Shown here in pieces: positions 8,309 through 15,615 of a DNA stretch of 64,000 nucleotides; the first letter of the stretch is position 1; each line of letters begins with the position of its first letter. The notes below the pieces were generated by a model that was given only the letters and a program-made list of their open reading frames with translations, ran no database searches and was not told the DNA's origin. The translations under genes and the position numbers were made by a program. The DNA is taken from NCBI GenBank assembly GCA_016717205.1, contig JADKGC010000001.1, positions 1,302,001 through 1,366,000 on the forward strand. Direction: 5' to 3'. Source of the DNA: Candidatus Flexifilum breve (GTDB taxonomy: Bacteria; Chloroflexota; Anaerolineae; Aggregatilineales; Phototrophicaceae).

Positions 8309-9177
8309 AGTCCCCGCCCGCCCTTCACGAGCAGTCCCAGCATGATCAGACTGTGCAGCCACAGCGGCGTCGTCGCCCGGTAATGCTTCCGGTAAAAGAT
8401 CAGCATCGCGCGCCAGAATTCGAACTGCGCTTTCCGGCTCTGGCGGCTCGCCGCCCGCTTGACGTGCTTGACCGCGACTTGCGGGTGGTACACGATTTTC
8501 CACCCGGCGCTTTTGATGCGGAACGCCCAATCGATATCCTCTCCGTACATGAAGAACACTTCGTCCAGCAGACCAACCGCATCGAGGGCTTCCCGGCGGA
8601 CTTGCATGTACGCCCCCACCACAGAATCGACTTCGGTTTCAAGGTCGGGACTCAGATAGGTCATATTATAGCGTGCGAATCGCGGACTGTTGGGGAACAG
8701 CTTGCCGAGGCCGCTGAAGTGGTAGAGCGACACCATCGGCGTTGGGAAGGCGCGGCGGCAGGCTTTGTCGAGCGTACCATCGGGCAGCACCAGCTTCACG
8801 CCCGCCGCGCCGACCTCGGTTCGGCTGTCCATCCACGCGACCATATGCGCGAACACGTCCGGCGGCACTTCGGTATCCGGGTTGAGCAGGAGCGCATACC
8901 GCGGCGCGTCCGGCGCGGTCTGTCCCTTGCCCTTAAAACCGAGCGCGCGCAGCCCGACGTTATTGCCAGCAGAATAGCCATCGTTCTCCGTGCGCGCGAT
9001 CAAGGTGGCCTGCGGGAAGTGTTGGCGCACCATGTCCGCACTACCATCCGTCGAGCAGTTATCGACCACCACCACCTGATAGGTGAGGTCGCCCTGACTC
9101 GCATAGACAGTTTCCAAGCAGGTACGCAGCAGGTCGCGCGTGTTCCAGTTGAGGATGACGATTCCCAAATCGAGCAT
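8272..9177 (-). CDS. GT2 family glycosyltransferase (rhamnosyltransferase-like)
   Basis: The protein is a 301-residue GT-A enzyme that probably extends a lipid-linked or cell-wall glycan from a nucleotide sugar on the cytoplasmic side. Motifs in order are VILNWNTRDLLRTCLETVY, VVVDNCSTDGSADMV, the metal/sugar-nucleotide motif LLNPDTEVPPD, and the acceptor-side block FFMYGEDIDWAFRIKSAGW (ED plus W) typical of WbbL-type rhamnosyltransferases. A hydrophobic C-terminal helix (LWLHSLIMLGLLV) could anchor it. The ATG at 9177 has GAGGAG 12 bases upstream; an in-frame GTG 14 codons earlier is the alternative. The donor sugar cannot be told from sequence alone. Confidence 0.88.
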   Translation of the reverse strand: MLDLGIVILNWNTRDLLRTCLETVYASQGDLTYQVVVVDNCSTDGSADMVRQHFPQATLIARTENDGYSAGNNVGLRALGFKGKGQTAPDAPRYALLLNPDTEVPPDVFAHMVAWMDSRTEVGAAGVKLVLPDGTLDKACRRAFPTPMVSLYHFSGLGKLFPNSPRFARYNMTYLSPDLETEVDSVVGAYMQVRREALDAVGLLDEVFFMYGEDIDWAFRIKSAGWKIVYHPQVAVKHVKRAASRQSRKAQFEFWRAMLIFYRKHYRATTPLWLHSLIMLGLLVKGGRGLWTEMRHPAYTP

Positions 9178-9244
9178 ACTGTGTGCTGTCTCCTCTTGCA
9201 GACGAGCGAATTCTAACACGTTTTACCGGGTCGTCACTGGACGC

Positions 9245-10900
9245 TTACCCACCGCTGCAGGCTGCAGGTACGCGGTAGACGATGATTTGCGGATCATGCC
9301 AGTAGGTCGCCGTATGCATAAACAGATCGCGCCCCAGCGTGAGCGGTCGCTCGATCCGCGCAAGTTCGACGAACTGGGTCTCCAGGAGCGCCCGCTGACC
9401 CCGAACCAACTCCAGATCGGTCGCACTGACCAGGTCTTCCGAGCGCTCCACATCGTTGAACCACGCATCCGAGAAGATGACGTAATCCGCCTGACACAGC
9501 GTTTCCAGCGTCGGGAAGTCGCCCGCGTAGTTTTGCGTCACGCTGTAGCGCGTGCGGTCAAGCGGCACGTTATACGATCCGTCGAGGTGAATGCGCGCGC
9601 CCGCCGGGATGTTCTGCGTGATCCACGCCGTCATCAGTAGGCGCGTATCGGTCGCCGCGAACCGCTGTACCACAGGCAGTGTAAACAGCAGCGGCGTGGT
9701 GATCAGCAGCACCGGGATCAGGACGCGCACCCGGCGCAGCGCCGGAAGCCGCGCCAGTGCCGCCGCGCCCACGCCAATCAATACGGCGAACGCCGGGATC
9801 ACCGGCACCTGGAGTTGATCGCTGTAGCTGGGACGCACCGTGCGCAGCACGACGAGGCTGTACGGGAGGATATACACGAGCAGCAGGCCGAGCAGCAAAC
9901 GCGACTCCCGGCGCGGCTCGCGCCCCAATACCCCGACGCCGATCAGCGCGGCGAGGAACCCCGGTATGCCCAATGCCACTGTGATCAGGTAGCGATATTC
10001 ATACAGCAGACCGTAGGGCGTAAAACCCATTGCCCCCTGCCCGGTCACCGCGTACCCCGAGTAGATATAGCGGAAATCGGCGATGAACTTGCTGAAATCG
10101 CGCAGAATCTGCGGCGAACCGATCAGGAAGGCGAGCGGGACGCCGAACCATGCCAGCAGTACCGGGAGCGGCTTGACCTGCTTGCGCCAGATCAGCACAC
10201 TGCCGAGCGCGAACGGGACGAGCGCCACCGCCGCCGCGTTGTAGCGATTGGTCGCCGCGAAGCCGGCGGCGAGACAGGCCAGCATGAACAACCGCCAGCG
10301 GCGCTGGCGCACGAACGCGAAACTCGCCCACAGGCACAGCGCGACAAAGCCCGCCGCTAGACTGCTGGTCGTCGCATAATGGGCGTGCTGCACCATCGGC
10401 AGCGCCACTGCGACCAGCAGCCCCGCGCTGAGCGCCGCGAAGCGTCCAGCGACCACCCGCGCCGCCGCGTAGGTCGCCGCCACCGCCAGCAGCCCGCCGA
10501 GAACCGAGTACCAGCGACCGATCACATACAACGGGAAAGGCGCAATCTGGCGCTGACCGATCTCTTTGATCTCTTCCCAGACGAGATCACTCCCCGTACC
10601 GGTGACGATGTAGGTGAGCAGATTCAGGTTGATCAGAAAGGTCGGGTTCTCGAAAAAATCCGGGTTCAGACGATGTTTCGCCCGCATATGCAGCGGCGTC
10701 GTCACATAGAGAAATTCATCGGGATGAATCGGCGCTTCGATCGGCAGCAAGTTTTGTGCCGCATCCGCCGGGAAATACGCCATATCTGGCGCGCCCGCGC
10801 TGATGCCAATGATCCGCAGCGCCGCCGCAAACAGCAGCAGCACGGTCACCGCGCCGATTTCGACCGTTCGGGAAGCTGGATTCCGGGTAGTCAGCCACAT
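9245..10900 (-). CDS. GT-C membrane glycosyltransferase (dolichyl-P-mannose-mannosyltransferase-like)
   Basis: The 551-residue protein has about 11 predicted spans. After TM1 the first extracytoplasmic loop contains EAPIHPDEFLYVTT, the position where GT-C enzymes carry catalytic acids. The C-terminal 130 residues form a soluble domain with a conserved-looking segment TAWITQNIPAGARIHLDG, as in many PMT_2-type proteins that end in a periplasmic-side module. Role by family: transfer of a sugar from a polyprenyl-phosphate donor to a protein or glycan outside the membrane. It lies six bases after murE and 67 bases before the GT2 start, so it is clearly in the operon. Together with the other GT-C enzyme it suggests glycan or protein O-glycosylation; the specific target is unknown. 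Confidence 0.82.
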   Translation of the reverse strand: MWLTTRNPASRTVEIGAVTVLLLFAAALRIIGISAGAPDMAYFPADAAQNLLPIEAPIHPDEFLYVTTPLHMRAKHRLNPDFFENPTFLINLNLLTYIVTGTGSDLVWEEIKEIGQRQIAPFPLYVIGRWYSVLGGLLAVAATYAAARVVAGRFAALSAGLLVAVALPMVQHAHYATTSSLAAGFVALCLWASFAFVRQRRWRLFMLACLAAGFAATNRYNAAAVALVPFALGSVLIWRKQVKPLPVLLAWFGVPLAFLIGSPQILRDFSKFIADFRYIYSGYAVTGQGAMGFTPYGLLYEYRYLITVALGIPGFLAALIGVGVLGREPRRESRLLLGLLLVYILPYSLVVLRTVRPSYSDQLQVPVIPAFAVLIGVGAAALARLPALRRVRVLIPVLLITTPLLFTLPVVQRFAATDTRLLMTAWITQNIPAGARIHLDGSYNVPLDRTRYSVTQNYAGDFPTLETLCQADYVIFSDAWFNDVERSEDLVSATDLELVRGQRALLETQFVELARIERPLTLGRDLFMHTATYWHDPQIIVYRVPAACSGG

Positions 10901-10906
10901 TGATTT

Positions 10907-12520
10907 TCACTCCGCCGTTGGCAGCGTCTTGAGCGGCGTACCGTTGATCGCCGCGCGCAGGGCGTCACGATCATCCCACAGATACTCGGTTTTGCCGAAC
11001 GCCATGCTCTGCTCGTGACCTTTGCCGCACGCGATGACCACATCACCCGCCTCGGCGCGCTGGCACGCCTCATAGAGCGCCTGCCCCCGGTCGCGCACGC
11101 GGCTGAAGGTTTGCCCTTCCACGCCACCCACCGCCATCGCCGCATCGGCCATCGTCTGCAAGATCTCGTCCAGCGCCTCGGTGCGCGGATCTTCCGCCGT
11201 GAATACGCTGAAATCCGCCAAACGGGTCGCGATCTCCGGCATCATGCGGCGCTTGTCGCGGTCGCGCAGCCCGGCACACCCGAACACGCAGATCACGCGC
11301 CCGGTGGTCAGCGTGCGCGCGGCGCTGAGCGCCTTGTCGAGCGCATTCGGTGTATGCGCGAAATCGACCAGCGCGATATAGTCCTGCCCGCTGTCGATAC
11401 GTTCCAGTCGTCCGGGAATACCCGTCACTTGCAGCAGCCCACGCTGAATCACCTCGATTTGCAGGTTGAGCGCCCGTGTCACCGCGATCGCCGCCAGCGC
11501 GTTGTAGACGTTGAAGCGCCCGACGAGCGGCAGATGAAACAACGCTGACCGCTTATCCCAGTGCACCACAAACTGTGTGTAACCGGGGTGATGGACGATA
11601 TCTGTCCCGCGCACATCGGCGACAGCTTCCATGCCATACAGCACCACCCCATCCGCGCCAGTGGCCTCACCCCCGTCGAGCAGGCTCGCCTCCTCGCCCT
11701 TGAGAGAGGCGGTTGGGGGGTGAGGTCGAGACATCGCTTCAAAATACGCCGCATTCGCATCATCCGCATTGATGACGCTGATTTTCGACTGCTTGGGCTT
11801 GCGATAGCTCGTGCCGAGCATAGCGAACATGCGGCCTTTAGCAGCCCGATAATTCTCGAAGGTCTTGTGATAATCCATGTGCTCGTGGGTGAGGTTGGTC
11901 AGCACCGCCGCGTCAACATCCACCCCATTGAGCCGCCCCTGCGCCAGCCCGTGACTGGTCATCTCCAGCACGGCGTAGCGCATCCCCTGCACGACCATCT
12001 GCGCCAGAAACGCCTGAATTTGCGGTGCGCTCGGCGTGGTGACGTGAAAGCCCGTATCGACCGATTGGCTGCCAATTTCGGCGGCAATCGTGCTGACTAA
12101 ACCGGCCTTGCCATCACTGGCGATCTGCAAAATGCGGTGAATCAGGGTGCTGGTGGTCGTCTTGCCGTCCGTCCCGGTCACGCCGATCACGATCAGGTTG
12201 CGCGACGGGTGATCATGATACGCCGCCGCGAGGTAGCCGGTCGCCTGCTGCGCGTCTTCCACCTGCACATAGGGCACGGCGAAGGCGGGCAGATCGGCGC
12301 GCAGGCGTTCGCCGATGATCGCCGCCGCGCCCTTCTCAATAGCGCGCGGGATGAAGTCGTGCCCATCGACCGACAGGCCGATGCGCGCGACGAACACACC
12401 GCCCGGCGCGAGTTCAGCATCCGCCTCGACCACGGGCGCGGTGAGCGGCGTATCAGCGTCGCCAGTGAGGGTATAGGTTTGGGGTAAATCCTGTAGTAAA
12501 ACTTTGAGTGTTGTTGACAT
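10907..12520 (-). CDS. murE: UDP-N-acetylmuramoyl-tripeptide synthetase MurE
   Basis: MurE adds the third (diamino) acid to UDP-MurNAc-L-Ala-D-Glu in the cytoplasm. The 537-residue protein has an N-terminal UDP-binding domain, the ATP P-loop VTGTDGKTTTSTL, the carbamylated-lysine region (TNLTHEHMDYH) and a C-terminal domain with HTPNALDKAL. The specificity motif that reads DNPR in meso-diaminopimelate enzymes reads EDPR here (TAEDPRTEAL), so the substrate may differ; L-ornithine, known from Chloroflexus cell walls, is a candidate. Residues about 265-285 (SRPHPPTASLKGEEASL...) are encoded by a palindromic repeat and are absent from ordinary MurE. The gene heads the glycosyltransferase operon rather than sitting in the division cluster at 46-62 kb. 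The start has AGGATTT upstream. Confidence 0.93.
   Translation of the reverse strand: MSTTLKVLLQDLPQTYTLTGDADTPLTAPVVEADAELAPGGVFVARIGLSVDGHDFIPRAIEKGAAAIIGERLRADLPAFAVPYVQVEDAQQATGYLAAAYHDHPSRNLIVIGVTGTDGKTTTSTLIHRILQIASDGKAGLVSTIAAEIGSQSVDTGFHVTTPSAPQIQAFLAQMVVQGMRYAVLEMTSHGLAQGRLNGVDVDAAVLTNLTHEHMDYHKTFENYRAAKGRMFAMLGTSYRKPKQSKISVINADDANAAYFEAMSRPHPPTASLKGEEASLLDGGEATGADGVVLYGMEAVADVRGTDIVHHPGYTQFVVHWDKRSALFHLPLVGRFNVYNALAAIAVTRALNLQIEVIQRGLLQVTGIPGRLERIDSGQDYIALVDFAHTPNALDKALSAARTLTTGRVICVFGCAGLRDRDKRRMMPEIATRLADFSVFTAEDPRTEALDEILQTMADAAMAVGGVEGQTFSRVRDRGQALYEACQRAEAGDVVIACGKGHEQSMAFGKTEYLWDDRDALRAAINGTPLKTLPTAE
11665..11725. repeat. CCTCACCCCC...GGGGTGAGG repeat inside murE
   Basis: CCTCACCCCC at the left and GGTTGGGGGGTGAGG at the right delimit a 61-base copy of the intergenic repeat family. 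It is read in frame and adds about 20 Pro/Gly/Glu-rich residues within the central domain of MurE, after INADDANAAYFEA. Confidence 0.75.
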
Positions 12521-12558
12521 AAATCCTACAATCCCACCCTGTATACGTTCCGTCGTCT

Positions 12559-12594
12559 CCCCTCCCTGAATTCGGGGAGGGGTCGGGGGTGGGG
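12559..12594. repeat. CCCTCCC-GAATTC-GGGAGGGG repeat
   Basis: The element has CCCCTCCCTGAATTCGGGGAGGGG followed by TCGGGGGTGGGG. Similar copies lie at 41855-41880, 55690-55720 and 60465-60500. It sits between murE and the Fo operon terminator and may contribute to the murE leader. Confidence 0.65.
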
Positions 12595-12600
12595 TCGATT

Positions 12601-12635
12601 ATAAACAAAAACGCGCCGGATTGTCGCCCGGCGCG
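12601..12635 (-). terminator. Intrinsic terminator of the Fo ATP synthase operon
   Basis: On the minus strand the arms CGCGCCGG and CCGGCGCG (12612-12635) are followed by TTTTTGTTTAT. It begins 31 bases after the atpF/H stop codon, so transcription of the atp genes ends here without any F1 subunit gene. Confidence 0.88.
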
Positions 12636-12665
12636 ATTTGTCTTGTCTTACACTTTCCGCAGAAC

Positions 12666-13553
12666 TTAGCGGAGGCGACCCGCCAGCGTGTTGAGGTTCG
12701 AGCGGACGCTGCCATCCACCACGCGCTGGTCGGTACGGAGCACCAGACCGCCGAGGATGCCCGGATCGACGCTGTAGGTGACGTTCGTCGCGCCGATCTG
12801 GTTCTGGACCTGCTGCTTTTCCGCGTCGCTCAACGGGAGGGCGCTCACCACTTCCACGCTCTGGCCGGCCAGCGCACGAGCGTCCGCCGGGACTTTCGCG
12901 AAGAAGTCGTTGATCAGCGCCTGCTGCCGCTTCTCGTCGAGGCTGTCGCCGATCAAGCGCTGCGCCAGCGCCACGGAGATCGCCGCCACCTGCGTGCGGA
13001 CATCCGCCAACTGACGGTCGCGTTCTTCGGTCGCGCGGGCACGCGCATCGGTGCGGATGGTTTCCGCTTCGCTGCGGGCGGTCGATTCGACGCCGCGGGC
13101 GACTTCTTCACCACGGGCGCGGGCTTCTTCGACCACGCGGGCGGCATCAGCGCGGGCGGCGGCGAGAATCTTCTCGGCTTCCGCTTCGGCATTGCGGCGT
13201 TCATTGGCCGCCTTCGCCGCGTCTTCCAGACCCTTCTGGATCTTGATGGCGCGGTTGTCCAGCATGTTCATCAGCGGGTTCCACAGGAAGGTGCCCAGCA
13301 GGAAGAACAGCAGACCGAAGTTCAGGATTTGCGCCAGCAGGAAGCCGACGTTGATGCCGAGCGGCGTCAACGGGTTGGTGGAGGCTTCCGCCGGAGCGGC
13401 TTCACCTTCGGTGACCGCGGCTTCGCTGTGATCACCAGCCGCTTCCGCAGCGGGTTCCGGCGTCGCTTCTTGCGCGTAGGCGACGGCAGTGAGCGCCATG
13501 CTGAGAGCAAGGGCGAGCACCATCATCAACCGGAGCAATGTTGACCGTTTCAT
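12666..13553 (-). CDS. ATP synthase b subunit fused to delta C-terminal domain, with N-terminal signal peptide
   Basis: The 295-residue protein joins parts of two stalk subunits. Order: signal-peptide-like MKRSTLLRLMMVLALALSMALTAVAYA, an Ala/Glu-rich outside segment (GDHSEAAVTEGEAAPAEAS), the b membrane helix (NVGFLLAQILNFGLLFFLLGTFLWNPL), a long coiled coil rich in Ala/Glu/Arg, the b C-terminal motif LIGDSLDEKRQQALINDFF, and finally a delta/OSCP-like end, VEVVSALPLSDAEKQQV...GGLVLRTDQRVVDGSVRSNL. The delta N-terminal domain that caps F1 is missing. In the family the b-delta stalk holds F1 against the a subunit. The start at 13553 is supported by AGGAG eight bases upstream; an ATG seven codons earlier overlaps the atpE stop. 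Confidence 0.85.
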   Translation of the reverse strand: MKRSTLLRLMMVLALALSMALTAVAYAQEATPEPAAEAAGDHSEAAVTEGEAAPAEASTNPLTPLGINVGFLLAQILNFGLLFFLLGTFLWNPLMNMLDNRAIKIQKGLEDAAKAANERRNAEAEAEKILAAARADAARVVEEARARGEEVARGVESTARSEAETIRTDARARATEERDRQLADVRTQVAAISVALAQRLIGDSLDEKRQQALINDFFAKVPADARALAGQSVEVVSALPLSDAEKQQVQNQIGATNVTYSVDPGILGGLVLRTDQRVVDGSVRSNLNTLAGRLR

Positions 13554-13573
13554 CGTGTACGCTCCTGTCTGCA

Positions 13574-13807
13574 TTAAAGCACGAACAGGATGATCAGCGC
13601 GACCACCAGCGCATAAATCGAAATCGCTTCAGCGAACACGATACCGAGAATCATGTTCGTCTGAATCTGACCAGCGGCATCCGGGTTGCGACCGATACCC
13701 TGCATAGCGCCCTGCACCAGCAAACCGATACCAATGCCGGGACCAAAAGCGCCAACCATCGCGAGACCGGCGCCAATCGCCTTCAAACCAACGTCGAGAC
13801 CTTCCAT
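13574..13807 (-). CDS. atpE: ATP synthase c subunit
   Basis: This is the 77-residue membrane rotor subunit, a two-helix hairpin. Helix 1 carries the glycine-rich packing motif (GAGLAMVGAFGPGIGIGL), the polar loop is QGIGRNPDAAGQ, and helix 2 has the ion-binding glutamate in IVFAEAISIYALV. The residue after that glutamate is Ala, not the Ser/Thr of sodium-binding c-rings, which argues for proton coupling. GGAGAG lies before the ATG. It follows atpB by 29 bases and precedes the b-delta fusion gene. Confidence 0.97.
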   Translation of the reverse strand: MEGLDVGLKAIGAGLAMVGAFGPGIGIGLLVQGAMQGIGRNPDAAGQIQTNMILGIVFAEAISIYALVVALIILFVL

Positions 13808-13836
13808 TTGTTACTCTCTCCTAGATGTGAGCTGTT

Positions 13837-15120
13837 TTAAGCGTGCTGATCGGAATGTTCTTCATGATGTTCTTCGTCGCCGTGATGACCTTCCATCGCC
13901 TGCGACACGAACACGAGCGTGAGTACTGCAAACACCAGCGCCTGGATCGTCGTGATGATGATTTCGAGGCCGTAGAAGACCATCGGTACAATCGCCGCGA
14001 CCAGGAACGACATAACGATCAGCAAGATACCGCCGGCGAACATATTGCCGAATAGACGGAAGGCCAGCGAAATGATCTTACCGATTTCCGAGATGATTTC
14101 GATCAACCCGACGCCGAAGTCAATGACCCCGAGCGGTTTCTTGCCCGCGTTACCGAGCGCGCGCAGGTTGACGAACTTCTGGAAGTAGTTCAAACCTTGC
14201 GCCTTCACCCCGAAGAACTGGATTGCGAAGACCGAAATCAACGCCAGACCAATCGTCAGGTTCAGGTCAGTCGAAGCCCCGCGATAGAACGGAGTCACGA
14301 TGAAGATGTACGGGAATGCGCCTTCGCGCAGTTGATCCGCGCTCAGGGCCAGGGTCGCTTCGTGGTACACCGACTCAGTGACTTCCAACCGCAGCGTGTT
14401 GACTTCCGCGTCAATCGTCGCGGCGTCCACGCCTTCTTCTTCCAACGTGGCGCGCAGTTCCGCTTCTTCGTCGAACAAGCGATCCGCGGCTTCCGTCAAC
14501 GCGGCCTGTTCGGGCGCATGGACATCACCGTGATGGAAGAAGCTCTTGCAGGCTTCGTACGACTCATGGGTCGCCGTTTCACCCGCATACAGCGGACGAT
14601 CAACATACAACTGGAACGCACCACCCGCGCGCACTGCCGGATAACCGCTCAGGCCTTCTTCGGCGCAGTGCATCACGCCGACACTTTCAATGCCGGGGAG
14701 CAGCTTCATCCAGTTCGTCGCGAGCAGGAACACAAAAATCGTGGCGACTAACGGGAAGACCCAACGAGCGCGCGCGCCCGCCATGCCCTTCGAGAAGTCG
14801 TAAATGAATCCACCGAGCAATTCCACCCACGACTGGAACCGGCTCGGCACTTCACGCTTCCAACCATTCGACGAACGCCACGCGAAGAACGCGAACAGGA
14901 GCACGAAAATGCTCGCGGTCACCGTCGCGGTCAGCGTGTTCGTCCACCGGAAGCTTTCAGCGGGAAGCGTCGGATCATAGGGTTCACCCGGCACCATGAT
15001 CACCGGGATCGCCACCGCTGTATTCAGCGAAGGCAGCACCCCGAAGGTGATCGCGGCGCACGCGACCAAAAATAGGATCAGCCCTAAACACCCAATTGCC
15101 CCGCGTTGGGTCGCATTCAT
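13837..15120 (-). CDS. atpB: ATP synthase a subunit with large extracytoplasmic insertion
   Basis: This proton-channel subunit of Fo has 427 residues, about 150 more than usual. The C-terminal half has the canonical stator helices: the essential arginine in SLAFRLFGNMFAGG, then VPMVFYGLEIIITTIQALVFAVLTLVFV. The extra length comes mostly from residues about 145-275, between the TM ending LATNWMKLLPGIESVG and the segment FPYIFIVTPFYRGASTDLN; it contains His, Glu and a charged helical stretch (AADRLFDEEAELRATLEEEG). A His/Glu-rich tail (GHHGDEEHHEEHSDQHA) ends the protein. It is the second gene of the Fo operon. Confidence 0.93.
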   Translation of the reverse strand: MNATQRGAIGCLGLILFLVACAAITFGVLPSLNTAVAIPVIMVPGEPYDPTLPAESFRWTNTLTATVTASIFVLLFAFFAWRSSNGWKREVPSRFQSWVELLGGFIYDFSKGMAGARARWVFPLVATIFVFLLATNWMKLLPGIESVGVMHCAEEGLSGYPAVRAGGAFQLYVDRPLYAGETATHESYEACKSFFHHGDVHAPEQAALTEAADRLFDEEAELRATLEEEGVDAATIDAEVNTLRLEVTESVYHEATLALSADQLREGAFPYIFIVTPFYRGASTDLNLTIGLALISVFAIQFFGVKAQGLNYFQKFVNLRALGNAGKKPLGVIDFGVGLIEIISEIGKIISLAFRLFGNMFAGGILLIVMSFLVAAIVPMVFYGLEIIITTIQALVFAVLTLVFVSQAMEGHHGDEEHHEEHSDQHA

Positions 15121-15157
15121 GCTGGCTCTCCTCTGCTGCGATACCTAACTATTTCCC

Positions 15158-15451
15158 TCAAAGATCGTCCTCCTCTGCGTGCGATTCAGATGATTTCCGT
15201 AAATTGTTCGTCTGAGTGGGAACGATTTGCTTCACCGCACTCAGCGCGAGACGCACCATAATGAACAGGCTGAACGGGATGCTCAACAGCAGCAGCCCAA
15301 TCGTAAATGGCCCCTTCAGCCCAAACACTGCATCCAGCGTCAGTCCGCCAAACAATGCGACCATAATGATCAACAGTGTCCAGCACCCGGACTGCCCCGC
15401 GACCACGGCATACGCCATATTCTTTGCGCGCGATGGCGGCTGGTTGCTCAT
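15158..15451 (-). CDS. atpI: AtpI/AtpQ-like small ATP synthase membrane protein
   Basis: The 97-residue protein has two predicted membrane helices (TLLIIMVALFGGLTLDAVFG and FTIGLLLLSIPFSLFIMVRLAL) and a charged C-terminus. Small two-span proteins of this kind head atp operons and are implicated in c-ring assembly or Mg handling. The family match is weak at residue level, so the assignment leans on position: it directly precedes atpB with 37 bases between. TAGGAG stands five bases before the ATG. Confidence 0.7.
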   Translation of the reverse strand: MSNQPPSRAKNMAYAVVAGQSGCWTLLIIMVALFGGLTLDAVFGLKGPFTIGLLLLSIPFSLFIMVRLALSAVKQIVPTQTNNLRKSSESHAEEDDL

Positions 15452-15476
15452 ATTGCTCCTAGATTAGCATTCGCGC

Positions 15477-15506
15477 ATTCTATCACAAACACATTGCAAA
15501 GATCAA
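15477..15506 (-). promoter_or_regulatory. Promoter of the Fo ATP synthase operon
   Basis: On the minus strand TTGATC and TAGAAT are separated by 18 bases, with the -10 element about 25 bases before the atpI start. This fits a housekeeping sigma-70-type promoter. Confidence 0.6.
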
Positions 15507-15532
15507 AATCTTGTTCATTTTTGCTGAGACAA

Positions 15533-15607
15533 GGACTGAGGACTGAGGCGTAAGGACTGAGATACTAATCATCTACTCAGCCCTCGGGTCTCAGCCCTCA
15601 GTCCTCA
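15533..15607. repeat. GGACTGA heptamer inverted repeat between nuoN and atpI
   Basis: Three GGACTGA units on the left (GGACTGAGGACTGAGGC, then GGACTGAG) face inverted copies on the right (CTCAGCCCTC, CTCAGCCCTCAGTCC). The arms can form a long stem at the end of the nuo transcript, starting only 8 bases after the nuoN stop, and could serve as its terminator. The same word family appears at 52694-52726 and inside the GT-C gene at 5616. Confidence 0.7.
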
Positions 15608-15615
15608 CATGTGGT

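Noticed and set aside
13574..13807. Sodium-dependent ATP synthase
   Set aside because: The c subunit has Ala after the ion-binding glutamate instead of the Ser/Thr of sodium-binding rings.
15533..15607. CRISPR array
   Set aside because: Repeated GGACTGA units are short, unevenly spaced and inverted, with no spacers or cas genes.
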